Assembly: GCA_965229335.1 (NCBI GenBank)
Contig: OZ245874.1
Location: 4,588,001-4,652,000, forward strand
Reading direction: 5' to 3'
DNA from: JAFKFH01 sp017307375
GTDB lineage: Bacteria > Pseudomonadota > Alphaproteobacteria > Ferrovibrionales > Ferrovibrionaceae
DNA length: 64,000 bases
The notes below the pieces were generated by a model. That model was not told where the DNA came from. It was given only the letters and a program-made list of their open reading frames with translations, and made no database searches. A program made the position numbers and the translations under genes. Shown in pieces: positions 9,101 through 17,418 of this stretch; the first letter of the stretch is position 1, and each line of letters opens with the position of its first letter.

Positions 9101-9807
9101 ACGAGGACGGCAAGCTCGGCGAGATCTTCATCGACATGCACAAGGAAGGCGCCGCCTTCCGCAGCCTGATGAACAACTTCGCCATCGCCATCTCGATCGG
9201 CCTGCAATACGGCGTGCCGCTCGAGGAATTCGTCGAGGCGTTCGTGTTCACCCGCTTCGAGCCGCAGGGCATCGTCGAGGGCAACGACGCCATCCGCATG
9301 GCGACGTCGATCCTCGACTACGTCTTCCGCGAACTCGCCGTCTCCTATCTCGGCCGTACCGACCTGGCCCATGCCGAGCCCGACGACCTGCGCCATGATG
9401 CGCTGGGCCGCGGCACCGGCCAGGCCAGCCTGCCCGCCCAAGCCGCGCCCGAACAGCCGGCGGAGGTCGAGCCCGCCGTGCTGGCGCTGGCCTCGAACGG
9501 CTATATCCGGTCCAACCTCTACGTTCTGAAAGGCGGTCGCCAGGCGACCGCCAGCGCCGCGGCGGCGGTATCTGCCGCCCCGTCGGCCGCGGCGATGGGG
9601 GCGGCCGCGGTGGCGGTCGAAACGGTCCTGCGCAGCGCCGGCGGCGGCGGCGGTTCGACCGGCGATACCCGGCGCGACCGGGCGATGCAGGCGCGGCTGA
9701 AAGGCTATGAAGGCGACAATTGCCCGGAATGCGGCAACTTCACCCTGGTCCGCAACGGCACCTGCCTGAAATGCGATACCTGCGGCGGCACCACCGGCTG
9801 TAGCTGA
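6103..9807 (+). CDS. nrdJ: Vitamin B12-dependent (class II) ribonucleoside-diphosphate reductase
   Basis: Reduces ribonucleotides to deoxyribonucleotides using adenosylcobalamin to make the radical, so it works with or without oxygen. The start at 6103 is chosen because AGGGGAGA stands about 8 nt before it and MRVERLFTM begins the family. The 1234 residues include SGTGTNFSRLRG, the NASNPCSEYMFLDDTACNLASLNL active-site block, the VIAPTGTIGLVMDCDTTGIEPDFALVKYKKL motif, an Ala-rich linker near residue 1170 and a C-terminal cysteine cluster (CPECGNF, CLKCDTCGGTTGC) that reads as a metal- or redox-active tail. No nrdAB is in the window. Confidence 0.97.
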   Translation: MRVERLFTMAHGSPYDGLEFRRATSEIRNPDGSVVFRMDDIEVPGAWSQVAVDVLAQKYFRRAGVPAVLKPVEEDAVPAWLWRHEADQAAIAQIDPKLRSGGERSAKAVFDRLAGTWTYWGWKGGHFDSEDDALAWYDEMRYMLAAQMGAPNSPQWFNTGLHWAYGIDGPAQGHWYVDYRTGEMTRSASAYEHPQPHACFIQSVEDDLVNENGIMDLWVREARLFKYGSGTGTNFSRLRGDGEKLAGGGRSSGLMSFLKIGDRAAGAIKSGGTTRRAAKMVIVDADHPDIEAFIDWKVIEEQKVAALVTGSRLNQQHLQAVMAACHVDTAGGDARFDPKRNDRLKQAVRAARRALVPDNYIQRTIEFARQGFREIEFPAYDTDWDGEAYRTVAGQNSNNSVRLTDAFLRAVERDADWQLVRRTDGTVARTLKASALWDKISYAAWASADPGLQFDTTINAWHTCPNDGRINASNPCSEYMFLDDTACNLASLNLMTFRQADGSVDVAAFSHAVRLWTVALEIAVLMAQFPSRAIAERSYRFRTLGLGYANIGALLMANGLPYDSDAGRALCGAITALMTGVAYATSAEMAEALGPFPGYAANARAMLAVIRNHRRAAHGHDAGYEGGVSPVPLDHRACPDQALVAAATAAWDRALARGEAHGYRNAQVSVIAPTGTIGLVMDCDTTGIEPDFALVKYKKLAGGGYFKIINRTVPSALATLGYSPAEIDAIVGYAVGHGTLAGAPGVGHDALRARGFTDEAIDRIEEALAGAFDIRFVFNKWTLGEEFCVDTLGLDPDALDAVGFDMLATLGFDNEAIEAANLHVCGAMTLEGAPGLRDEHLPVFDCANPCGKRGVRFLAWDSHIRMMAAAQPFISGAISKTINMPNHGTVADCAAAYMLSWRLGLKAIALYRDGSKLSQPLAASIVEDDPAEAAEKTEALVEAITRAATAERAQIVAERVVERIVERHVAGRQKMPQRRKGYTQKAAVGGHKVYLRTGEYEDGKLGEIFIDMHKEGAAFRSLMNNFAIAISIGLQYGVPLEEFVEAFVFTRFEPQGIVEGNDAIRMATSILDYVFRELAVSYLGRTDLAHAEPDDLRHDALGRGTGQASLPAQAAPEQPAEVEPAVLALASNGYIRSNLYVLKGGRQATASAAAAVSAAPSAAAMGAAAVAVETVLRSAGGGGGSTGDTRRDRAMQARLKGYEGDNCPECGNFTLVRNGTCLKCDTCGGTTGCS

Positions 9808-9814
9808 GCCGGTG

Positions 9815-9845
9815 GCGCCGCCTGCCGGTCAGGCGTAGGCGGCGC
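9815..9845. terminator. Hairpin between convergent nrdJ and hydrolase genes
   Basis: GCGCCGCC (9815-9822) pairs with GGCGGCGC (9838-9845) around a 15-nt loop that can itself pair. The hairpin starts 7 nt after the nrdJ stop, and the right arm lies in the last codons of the hydrolase gene. There is no T-run, so it is only a weak terminator candidate. Confidence 0.3.
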
Positions 9846-10971
9846 GCTCGAAGGCGTCGTAGGTCGCCATGAAGCGCGGTTCGGCGAAGGGCAGGCTCTG
9901 GGTCATCAGCACGGCGGCGAGGTCGGCCGCCGGGTCGAACCAGTAATGCGAGTTCAGCACGCCGGCCCACCCCTGCGCGCCGGCGTGGCGCATGCCCGGC
10001 ACGTCTTCCTCCATCCGCATGAAGCCGAAGGAATGGCTCTTCTGCAGGCCGGGGAAGAATTCGGCATCGGCAGTGACCGGCCGCGCGGTCGTGACCAGCC
10101 GGCCGAGCCGCAGGTCGCCGATCGCATTGGCCAGCATCGCCTCGACGCCGGCTTCGCTGAGCACCCGCCGGCCATCGAGCGCACCACGATTGAGGAACAT
10201 GCGCAGGAAGCGCAGGTAGTCGGGCGCGGTCGAATAGAGCGCATGGCCCATGCCGTAGAATTCGGGCCGTGACGGCGGCGCCAGGTCGAAATCGACGAAC
10301 TGCCCCTCCTCGCCGCGCGCCTTGACCCCGGCAAGCCGCGGGGCCATGTCGGCTGATACTTCGAAACCGGTATCGACCATGCCCAAGGGCTGGAATATCT
10401 CCTCGGCGCAGAACTGGTCGATCCGCCGGCCGTCGACGGCTTCGACCGCGCGGCCCAGCCAGTCGATGCCGATGCCGTAGTCCCAGCGTGCGCCGGGGTC
10501 GAAGACCAGCGGATAGTTCATCGACGCTTTCAGGCCGGAAATGACGGTCGGATGGCCGGTCGCCGCCATGTAGCGGGGAATATCGGCGTTCCAGAATTCA
10601 TAGACGAACCCGGAGGTATGCGTCGCCAGGTGGCGCAGCGTCGCCTGCGTCCGGGGCGCCCGCAGCCGCGGCACCTCGCCGTCGAACCCGTCCAGTACCT
10701 TGATCCCGGCAAACTCGGGCAGAATCTCGGCAACCGGCGTATCCATCGCGAACTTGCCGCGATCGATCATGATCATCGCCGCGGTCGAGCCGACCGCCTT
10801 GGTCATCGAGAATATGCGGAACACGGTATCGAGGGTGGCCGCCTGGCCCACCGACCGCTCGCCGGCGACACCCGACCAAGTGACGCCGCGCGCATTGGCG
10901 GTCATCGCGACGGCGAACGGCACGTCACCCTGCGCCACCGCTCGGTCAAGCACGGTCTGCAACTGCTTCAT
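9829..10971 (-). CDS. Serine hydrolase of the class C beta-lactamase / esterase family
   Basis: A 380-residue beta-lactamase-fold hydrolase, probably an esterase or peptidase rather than a resistance enzyme, since no signal peptide is seen. The nucleophile motif SxxK is SMTK (Ser55, Lys58). The second motif is Tyr in WDYGIGIDWLG, and the third may be the HAGAQGWAG region near residue 340. The start at 10971 is set by a strong AGGAGGAAACG before the ATG; an upstream in-frame ATG (11004) has none. It is transcribed away from the response regulator gene at 11097. The substrate is unknown. Confidence 0.9.
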   Translation of the reverse strand: MKQLQTVLDRAVAQGDVPFAVAMTANARGVTWSGVAGERSVGQAATLDTVFRIFSMTKAVGSTAAMIMIDRGKFAMDTPVAEILPEFAGIKVLDGFDGEVPRLRAPRTQATLRHLATHTSGFVYEFWNADIPRYMAATGHPTVISGLKASMNYPLVFDPGARWDYGIGIDWLGRAVEAVDGRRIDQFCAEEIFQPLGMVDTGFEVSADMAPRLAGVKARGEEGQFVDFDLAPPSRPEFYGMGHALYSTAPDYLRFLRMFLNRGALDGRRVLSEAGVEAMLANAIGDLRLGRLVTTARPVTADAEFFPGLQKSHSFGFMRMEEDVPGMRHAGAQGWAGVLNSHYWFDPAADLAAVLMTQSLPFAEPRFMATYDAFERAAYA

Positions 10972-11096
10972 CGTTTCCTCCTGAGTTTCTTTTTTACTGG
11001 GCACGGCAACATTTTAGGCGGTCACGGCAAGATAGGTCTAGGCGCCGGCCGGCGAATTCACGATCTTTCGGATAACAACGACGGGAGGGCGAGGGC

Positions 11097-11765
11097 TTGC
11101 GCATACTGGTCGTGGAAGATGACGCGGTCCTGCGCGACGGCATTGTCCGCCTGCTGACCGCGCAGGGTTACGCGGTCGATTGCGCCGGCTGCGGGGCGGA
11201 GGCGCTGGAACTGGCAGCGCTGACCCGCCCCGACCTGCTCGTCCTCGATCTGAGCCTCCCCGACCTCGACGGCTTCGAGGTGCTGAAGACCCTGCGCGAC
11301 GGGCGCGACCGCACGCCGGTGCTGATCCTGTCGGCCCGGTCCGAACTGTCCTCGCGGGTCGCCGGGCTCGATCTCGGCGCCGACGATTTCCTCGCGAAGC
11401 CCTTCGCGACCGAGGAACTGGTGGCACGCTGCCGTGCGTTGATTCGCCGCGCCCATGGCGGCGGCGATACCGTGCTGGTCAACGGTCGGCTTGCCTACGA
11501 CCTCGCCACCGGATCGGTCACGCTGGGCGACGCGCCGCTGATGCTGCGCCGGCGCGAGCGCGAGGTGCTGGAAGCACTGATGCGCCGGGCCGGCAAGGTC
11601 GTGGCCAAGGAACAGCTGGTCGGCCTCCTCTCGGGCGGCGCCGACGACCCGGCCGGGCCCAATGCGGTCGAGATCCATGTCGGGCGGCTGCGCCGCCGGC
11701 TCGAGCCCGCCGGTCTCGTGATCCGGACGATCCGTGGCCTCGGCTATCTGATGGACCGGGCATGA
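11097..11765 (+). CDS. Response regulator, OmpR/TctD type
   Basis: DNA-binding partner of the kinase that follows. The receiver domain shows the acidic pair Asp8/Asp9, the phosphorylated Asp51 in LLVLDLSLPDLDG, and Lys in FLAKPF. The C-terminal winged helix (about residues 130-220) ends with IHVGRLRRRLEPAGLVIRTIRGLGYLM. Translation starts at TTG behind a GGGAGGGCGAGGG stretch. Its stop overlaps the kinase start (ATGA). The downstream iron-type ABC importer suggests it controls solute uptake, as TctDE-like systems do; this is inference from position. Confidence 0.93.
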   Translation: MRILVVEDDAVLRDGIVRLLTAQGYAVDCAGCGAEALELAALTRPDLLVLDLSLPDLDGFEVLKTLRDGRDRTPVLILSARSELSSRVAGLDLGADDFLAKPFATEELVARCRALIRRAHGGGDTVLVNGRLAYDLATGSVTLGDAPLMLRRREREVLEALMRRAGKVVAKEQLVGLLSGGADDPAGPNAVEIHVGRLRRRLEPAGLVIRTIRGLGYLMDRA

Positions 11766-13147
11766 CCTGGCGGCCGCGCTCGCTGCGCGGGCTGCTGGCC
11801 GCGTTCGTGCTGGCGCCGCTGCTCGGGCTGGGCGCCGCCATGGTCTGGCTGTCGGTCGTCCAGGTCTACGAGGCGACCCAGGCCGCCTATGACCGGGCAC
11901 TCGCCGGCTCGCTGCTGACCCTTGCGGATCGGGTGGTGTTCGAGCAGGACATGCTGACGGTCGACCTGCCCTATGTCGCGCTGCAGTTGCTCGGCATCGG
12001 CGGCGAGGACACCGCCTACTACCGGGTCGCGGCCCAGGACCATTGGAACGCCTGGGGCTTCCTCGACCTGCCCCAGCCGCCGCAGCGGCCGGAGACGCTG
12101 GCAAAGCCGATCTTCTTCTCGGCTTCCTATCGCGGCGAGAGCGTGCGGATCGCCGCGATGGGCCGCCAGGTGATGGATCGCGACCGGCCGCGCTGGGTGC
12201 TGATCGAGGTGGCCGAGACCGAACGCCAGCGCCGCGCCGCCGCCCGCCAGATCGGCTTCGACGAGGCGGCCCGGCAACTTGCGCTCGTCCTGCTGGCTGC
12301 CGGGCTTGCCTGGGCCGGCGTGCTGGTGGCGCTGCGCCCGCTCGGCCAGATCAGCGCCGGTATCGCGGGGCGCGGCCCGCGCGATCTGACGCCACTATCG
12401 ACCGAGGCGGCACCGACCGAACTGCGCCCGCTGCTCGACAGCTTCAACGGCCTGCTCGACCGGGCGCGCGGCCTGGTCGCGCTGATCGAACGCTTCACCG
12501 CCGATGCCGCCCATCAGCTGCGCAGCCCGGTCGCCGGGCTCCGGGCGCAGAGCGAACTGGCCCTGCGCCTCGACGATCCGGCGGAATGGCGCCGCTCGCT
12601 CGAACAGGCATCGACCTCGGCGCAGCGGCTGGAACGGCTGGTCGACCAGTTGCTGGCGCTGAGCCGGGCCGAGGCCCAGCGCACGGTGCCGGAGCCGCCA
12701 GCCGTCACCGACATCGCCAGGCTGGCCCGCGAGATCACGGCGGACAATGTCCCGCGGGCGCTGGGGCGCGGCATCGACCTCGGCTATGACGGTCCCGCCG
12801 ACGGTGTCACGGTGCCCGGCGGCGCGGAATTGCTGGGCGAGGCGCTGCGCAACCTCGTCGACAATGCGCTGCGCTATTGCCCGGCAGGTGCCGTTGTCAC
12901 CGTCCGGGTGGCCCGGAACGGCGAGGCGATCGGCCTGACCGTCGAGGATGATGGGCCGGGAATTCCTGTCGACCTGCGCGCGCGCGCCATCGATCGCTTC
13001 TACCGCCTGCCCGGCAGCCCCGACGGCGGCTCGGGCCTGGGATTTGCCATCGCCCGGGAAATCGCCGGCTATTGCGGCGGCGCGCTGACACTTGCCGAAG
13101 GCGCCGGCGGCCGCGGGCTGGCGGCGACGTTGACGTGGCACAGCTGA
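11762..13147 (+). CDS. Sensor histidine kinase, TctE type
   Basis: Inner-membrane kinase of 461 residues. An N-terminal membrane segment (about 11-33), a periplasmic sensor region of about 150 residues (2CSK_N-like, with the motif VYEATQAAYDRALAGSLLTLADRV), and a second membrane segment (about 175-195) precede the HisKA domain with phospho-acceptor His in DAAHQLRSPVAGLRAQ. The ATPase domain has LVDNALRYC (N box), VEDDGPGIP (G1) and GGSGLGFAI (G2). It overlaps the response regulator by 4 nt. A sensor with this fold commonly reads a small carboxylate or a liganded binding protein; the signal here is unknown. Confidence 0.93.
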   Translation: MTWRPRSLRGLLAAFVLAPLLGLGAAMVWLSVVQVYEATQAAYDRALAGSLLTLADRVVFEQDMLTVDLPYVALQLLGIGGEDTAYYRVAAQDHWNAWGFLDLPQPPQRPETLAKPIFFSASYRGESVRIAAMGRQVMDRDRPRWVLIEVAETERQRRAAARQIGFDEAARQLALVLLAAGLAWAGVLVALRPLGQISAGIAGRGPRDLTPLSTEAAPTELRPLLDSFNGLLDRARGLVALIERFTADAAHQLRSPVAGLRAQSELALRLDDPAEWRRSLEQASTSAQRLERLVDQLLALSRAEAQRTVPEPPAVTDIARLAREITADNVPRALGRGIDLGYDGPADGVTVPGGAELLGEALRNLVDNALRYCPAGAVVTVRVARNGEAIGLTVEDDGPGIPVDLRARAIDRFYRLPGSPDGGSGLGFAIAREIAGYCGGALTLAEGAGGRGLAATLTWHS

Positions 13148-13170
13148 GCATCGAGGGGCATTCCCCTGGA

Positions 13171-13188
13171 CCCCGGCCTTCGCCGGGG
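13171..13188. repeat. Short intergenic hairpin of the GGACCCCGGC-type dispersed repeat
   Basis: CCCCGGC (13171-13177) pairs perfectly with GCCGGGG (13182-13188) around CTTC. The wider unit, GGACCCCGGCCTTCGCCGGG, resembles intergenic elements scattered through many alphaproteobacterial genomes, often near GIY-YIG genes. It lies 24 nt after the kinase stop and could end that transcript, though it lacks a T-run. Only one copy is visible in the window. Confidence 0.45.
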
Positions 13189-13212
13189 CGACGATTCCTG
13201 TCGCGGTGATCT

Positions 13213-13542
13213 ACGCGGCCTTGCGTCTACATACTCGCGAGCAAACGCAACGGCACCCTCTACGTTGGCATGACCAGCAATCTGGTGCGACGGATTTGGG
13301 AGCACAAGACAGATGCCGTTGAAAGTTTCACCCGGCGATGCAACGTCCATACCCTTGTTTACGCCGAGTTCCACGAGACGATGGAGAGTGTGATCCATCG
13401 CGAGAAACAGATCAAAGGCTGGCGTCGGGCCTGGAAGCTCACCCTGATCGAGCGCGACAACCCGCCTTGGGCCGATCTCACTGAATTGGGCGTCACATGG
13501 GCCACCGCTCCGCTGCGACGCGAGGCCATGACAGGTACGTGA
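13213..13542 (+). pseudogene. GIY-YIG endonuclease family protein lacking a standard start codon
   Basis: A small UvrC-N-type GIY-YIG domain of the stand-alone YhbQ-like group. The reading frame shows CVYILASKRNGTLYVGMTSNLVRRIWEHK, so VYI and YVG stand for the two name motifs, followed by the conserved Arg and the KQIKGW-WKLTLIE segment. The frame opens only at 13210 after a TGA, and no ATG, GTG or TTG precedes the motif. The codon where a start would be expected is ACG (13213). The first in-frame ATG (13270) would delete both motifs. Either a start-loss pseudogene, an ACG start, or a sequencing error. It separates the two-component system from the ABC importer. Confidence 0.7.
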
Positions 13543-13587
13543 CAGCTTGAACCGCTAACCTCCCGGCAACATCGATGGGAGGAAACG

Positions 13588-14694
13588 ATGATGCGACGCC
13601 GTTCGCTCGCGCTGCTTTTCGGCGCGGCCCTGGTCATGGCCAGCCCGCTTGCCCGCGCCCAGGATCTGCCAGCCTATTACCCTGCCAGCTACAAGGAAAC
13701 GATCGCCGCCGCCGAAAAGGAAGGCAAGCTGATCATCTATTCGGCGACCGACGCCCAGGCCGCCTCGCCGCTGCTGAAGGATTTCGGCAAGCTCTATCCG
13801 AAGATCAGCGTCGAGTACAACGACCTGAACTCGACCGAGCTCTACAATCGACTGATCTCGGAAATCGCGGCCGGCGCCGGCTCGGGCGATCTCGCCTGGA
13901 GTTCGGCGATCGACCTGCAGATCAAGCTGATCCAGGATGGCTACGGCCAGGCCTACACCTCGCCGGAAAAGGAGAAAATTCCTTCCTGGGCCAACTACAA
14001 GGACCTGGCCTACGGCTCGACCTTCGAGCCGATCGTCTTCGTCTACAACAAGCGCCTGCTGCCGGCCGATCAGGTGCCGAAGAACCACAAGGCCTTCGCC
14101 ACCTACCTGAATGCGAACGCCGCGGCGCTCAAGGGCAAGGTCACGACCTACGACCCTGAGCGCAGCGGCACCGGCTTCGTCTACGTCACCCAGGACGACC
14201 GTAACGATCCGGCGTTCTGGGATCTGGTCAAGGCGCTGGGCCGGGTCGACGTCAAGCTCTACACCTCGACCGGCACGATGCTGGAGCGGATCGGATCGGG
14301 CGAACATACGCTCGGCTTCAACATGATCGGTTCCTACGCCGTCAACCGCATGCGCAAGGATCCGTCGATCGCGATCCAGTATCCGGAGGACTACATCACC
14401 GTCGTCAGCCGGGCGATGTTCATTCCCAAAGGTGCCCGCAACCCCAACGCGGCAAAGCTGTTCATCGACTACATCCTGTCCCATCGCGGCCAGAAGATCA
14501 TCGCCGACCAGTCCGGCCTCTATTCGATGCGGCAGGATGTCGACGGCAGCTATACGGCCCAGGCCCTGACCAAGACCTATGGCGAGAAACTCAAGCCGAT
14601 CCCGCTGAACGACGACGTGACCGCCTATCTCGACCAGCAGAAGCGGCTGGGTTTCCTCAAATCCTGGCGCGACAATCTGCAGGCCGGCAAATGA
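13588..14694 (+). CDS. ABC transporter periplasmic binding protein, AfuA/FbpA-like
   Basis: Binding protein of the importer encoded by the next two genes. The signal peptide MMRRRSLALLFGAALVMASPLARA is clear. The mature part is a family-1/ferric-type fold (GKLIIYSATDAQAASPLLKDFGKLYPKI). The motif FEPIVFVYNKRLL and GTGFVY are typical of the group. I do not see the Tyr-Tyr pair that clamps iron in FbpA, so the ligand may be a phosphorylated sugar or other anion as in AfuA. Length is 368 residues. GGGAGGAAACG precedes the ATG. Confidence 0.9.
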   Translation: MMRRRSLALLFGAALVMASPLARAQDLPAYYPASYKETIAAAEKEGKLIIYSATDAQAASPLLKDFGKLYPKISVEYNDLNSTELYNRLISEIAAGAGSGDLAWSSAIDLQIKLIQDGYGQAYTSPEKEKIPSWANYKDLAYGSTFEPIVFVYNKRLLPADQVPKNHKAFATYLNANAAALKGKVTTYDPERSGTGFVYVTQDDRNDPAFWDLVKALGRVDVKLYTSTGTMLERIGSGEHTLGFNMIGSYAVNRMRKDPSIAIQYPEDYITVVSRAMFIPKGARNPNAAKLFIDYILSHRGQKIIADQSGLYSMRQDVDGSYTAQALTKTYGEKLKPIPLNDDVTAYLDQQKRLGFLKSWRDNLQAGK

Positions 14695-16364
14695 GGCAAG
14701 GCAACGCCTGGCGGATCGCGGTAATTACCGCGACCGCCATCGCGGTGTTCACGCCGCTGGCGCTGATCCTCTACCAGAGCATCCTGAACGCGCCGTTCTT
14801 CATGCCGGCGGCCAGGCCGAGCCTCGATGCCGTGGTCTTCGTCTTTACCGACACCGATTTCTGGCATGCGGCCGGCAACACCTTTGCCATCGCCATCGGC
14901 ATGACGCTGATCGCGGTGCCGCTGGGCGGCATCCTCGCGTTCCTGATGGTGCGCACCGACCTGCCCGGCCGCCGCTGGCTGGAACCGCTGCTGCTGGCGC
15001 CGGTCTTCGTTTCGCCGATGGTGCTGGCCTTCGGTTTCGTGGTGACGCTGGGGCCGGCCGGCTTCGTCTCGACCACGATACGCGAAATCTTCGGCGGCGT
15101 GCCCTGGACGATCTATACGGTGCCCTCGATCCTGGTGATCGCCGGCCTGACGCACGTGCCGCACAGCTACCTCTACTGCTCGGCCGCGCTGCGTGCGCTG
15201 GGTTCGGACGTCGAGGAAGCGGCCCGCATCGCCGGTGCCGGGCCCTGGCGCGTCGCGCTCGGCGTCAGCCTGCCGCTGATCTGGCCGGCCATCGCCTATT
15301 CGGGCGTGCTGATCTTCTTCCTCGGCTTCGAGATGTTCGCCCTGCCGCTGGTGCTGGGCGACCCCGAGCGCATCCTGGTGCTGACCAGCTATCTGTTCAA
15401 GCTGACCAATCGCTTCGGCGTGCCCTCCTACCAGCTGATGGCCGTGGTCGTGGTGGCGCTGGTCTGCGTCACCTTCCCGCTGGTCTACCTGCAGCGCCGC
15501 ATGCTACGCGGCACCGAGCGTTATGTCGCGGTCAAGGGCAAGGGGGCAAGGCTGCGGCCGCTCAAGCTCGGCGCCTGGCGCTGGGTCGCGTTCGTCGTGG
15601 TCATGGCCTGGCTGATCGGCTCGGTCGGCATGCCGCTCGTCGGAATCACGCTCCGTTCCTTCGTCTCGACCTGGGGCATCGGCGTCGAGCTGATGGAGGT
15701 GCTGACGCTGGACCACTATGTCGAGGTGTTCGACTACGAACCGCTGATCCACGGTATCGTCAACACGCTGCTGGTCGGCACGATCGGCGGGGCGATCGCG
15801 GTGGCGGTCTACACCGTGATCTGCCTGGCCGCCCATCGCTGGCCGTCGGGCTGGTCGCGGTTTCTCGACTATCTCGTGCTGATCCCGCGCGCCATGCCGG
15901 GCCTGGTCGCGGGCCTGGCGATCTTCTGGGTCTTCCTGTTCGTCAAGCCGCTGACCCCGCTGAAATCGACCCTGTTCTCAATCTGGCTGGCCTATTCGGT
16001 GGTCTGGCTGGCCTACGGCATGCGCATGATCTCGTCGGCGCTGCTGCAGGTCGGGCGCGAACTGGAGGAGGCGGCGCGCGTCGCCGGTGCCTCGCTGCTG
16101 CGCGTCAACTGGCAGATCACCGTGCCGCTGATCCGCTTCGGCCTGGTGTCGTCGTGGATGCTGGTCTTCATGATCTTCGTGCGGGAATACTCGACCGGCA
16201 TCTACCTGCTCGGCCCCGGCACCGAGGTTATCGGCGCCCAGCTCGTCTCGCTCTGGGGTACCGGCGCGGTCGACGTCGTCGCTGCCCTTTCCGTCATCAA
16301 TGTCGCAATCGTCGGCCTCGGCATGACGCTTGCGCTGCGCTTTGGGGTGAAACTCCGTGACTAA
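14691..16364 (+). CDS. ABC transporter permease with two fused transmembrane domains
   Basis: A 557-residue inner-membrane protein with about 12 membrane spans, made of two FbpB-type permease halves in one chain. Each half carries an EAA loop: the first near EEAARIAGAGPWRVALGVSLPLIWPA, the second near EEAARVAGASLLRVNWQITVPLI. The fused form is usual for ferric/AfuB-type importers. It overlaps the binding-protein gene by 4 nt (ATGA) and its stop overlaps the start of the ATPase gene. Confidence 0.95.
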   Translation: MRQGNAWRIAVITATAIAVFTPLALILYQSILNAPFFMPAARPSLDAVVFVFTDTDFWHAAGNTFAIAIGMTLIAVPLGGILAFLMVRTDLPGRRWLEPLLLAPVFVSPMVLAFGFVVTLGPAGFVSTTIREIFGGVPWTIYTVPSILVIAGLTHVPHSYLYCSAALRALGSDVEEAARIAGAGPWRVALGVSLPLIWPAIAYSGVLIFFLGFEMFALPLVLGDPERILVLTSYLFKLTNRFGVPSYQLMAVVVVALVCVTFPLVYLQRRMLRGTERYVAVKGKGARLRPLKLGAWRWVAFVVVMAWLIGSVGMPLVGITLRSFVSTWGIGVELMEVLTLDHYVEVFDYEPLIHGIVNTLLVGTIGGAIAVAVYTVICLAAHRWPSGWSRFLDYLVLIPRAMPGLVAGLAIFWVFLFVKPLTPLKSTLFSIWLAYSVVWLAYGMRMISSALLQVGRELEEAARVAGASLLRVNWQITVPLIRFGLVSSWMLVFMIFVREYSTGIYLLGPGTEVIGAQLVSLWGTGAVDVVAALSVINVAIVGLGMTLALRFGVKLRD

Positions 16365-17418
16365 GCTGTCGGTCGACAATCTCCGCCTGCGCTATGGCGA
16401 CGTGGAAGTCCTGAAAGGCGTCTCGATGACGCTGGCCCCCGGCGAGGTCGTGGCGCTGCTCGGCGCCTCCGGATCGGGCAAGACCACGCTGCTGCGCGCC
16501 ATCGCCGGGCTGGAGGAACCCCATGACGGCCGCATCGACATCGCCGGGCGGACCGTGTTCGACGGCACCGCAGGCATCGATCTGGCGGTCGAGGAACGCA
16601 ACCTCGGGCTGGTGTTCCAGTCCTATGCGCTGTGGCCGCATCGCACGGTGGCGCAGAACGTGGCCTTCCCGCTGACCCTGCGCCATCGGCCGGCCGGCGA
16701 GGTGAAGGAGAAGGTGCAGGCGGCGCTCGACCAGCTCGGCCTCGGCCATCTCGGCGAACGCTTCCCCCATCAGCTTTCCGGCGGTCAGCAGCAGCGTGTC
16801 GCCATCGCCCGGGCGCTGGTCTACAACCCGCCGGTCGTGCTGCTCGACGAACCGCTGTCGAACCTCGATGCCAAACTGCGCGAGGAAGCGCGGCTGTGGC
16901 TGCGGCGGCTGATCACCTCGCTCGGCCTGTCCGCGATCTGCGTCACCCACGATCAGGTCGAGGCGATGGCCATCGCCGACCGCATCCTGCTGCTCGACCA
17001 GGGCCGTATCGAACAGGAGGGCAGCCCGCAGGAAATGTACGGCGCGCCGCGCACGTTGATCGCCGCCGAATTCATGGGCTCGAACAATCGTCTCGCAGGG
17101 CGACTGGTCCGCCGTGACGGCGAGCGCGGCTGGCTGGACCTGGGCGACGGACGCGTGGTCGAAGGCGTGGTGCGCGATGCGGCGCGACGCGAGGGCGAGG
17201 CTGCCGTCGGCCTGATCCGCCTCGAACAGGTCGGCGTGGCAGCCGAACCCGGTGCCAACAGCCTTGCCCTGCCCCTGGCGGCGCAGCTGTATCTAGGCGA
17301 CCGCTGGGAACTGGCCTTCGAGACCGGCGGACCGCCGCTGCGCGCCTTCACCGCCGGCCCGGCACCGGCCGGCGTGCTGCATGTCGACTTCCCGCCACGG
17401 GCGCTATGGATCTTCTGA
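16357..17418 (+). CDS. ABC transporter ATP-binding protein, AfuC/FbpC/PotA type
   Basis: Energises the fused permease. In order: Walker A GASGSGKTT (about residues 38-46), Q-loop VFQSYALWPH, signature LSGGQQQRVAIARAL, Walker B VVLLDEPLSNLDAKLR and the switch His in CVTHDQVEAMAIADR. The C-terminal OB-like domain (from about residue 240) is of the TOBE type, as in spermidine/iron ATPases. It starts with GTG, overlapping the permease by 8 nt. Its TGA stop lies in a palindrome shared with the convergent esterase stop. Confidence 0.95.
   Translation: MTKLSVDNLRLRYGDVEVLKGVSMTLAPGEVVALLGASGSGKTTLLRAIAGLEEPHDGRIDIAGRTVFDGTAGIDLAVEERNLGLVFQSYALWPHRTVAQNVAFPLTLRHRPAGEVKEKVQAALDQLGLGHLGERFPHQLSGGQQQRVAIARALVYNPPVVLLDEPLSNLDAKLREEARLWLRRLITSLGLSAICVTHDQVEAMAIADRILLLDQGRIEQEGSPQEMYGAPRTLIAAEFMGSNNRLAGRLVRRDGERGWLDLGDGRVVEGVVRDAARREGEAAVGLIRLEQVGVAAEPGANSLALPLAAQLYLGDRWELAFETGGPPLRAFTAGPAPAGVLHVDFPPRALWIF

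Noticed and set aside
5935..9441. 1168-residue minus-strand open frame opposite nrdJ
   Set aside because: A GC-rich shadow: the plus-strand frame has full class II reductase motifs, while the antisense translation is low-complexity Arg/Gly/His/Asp without any family motif.
9829..10971. Beta-lactamase resistance gene
   Set aside because: SxxK is present but there is no signal peptide and the second motif is Tyr-Gly-Ile rather than Tyr-x-Asn; esterase/peptidase relatives fit better.
13270..13542. ATG at 13270 as the true GIY-YIG start
   Set aside because: It would remove both name motifs that the frame upstream still encodes; more likely the start codon was lost.
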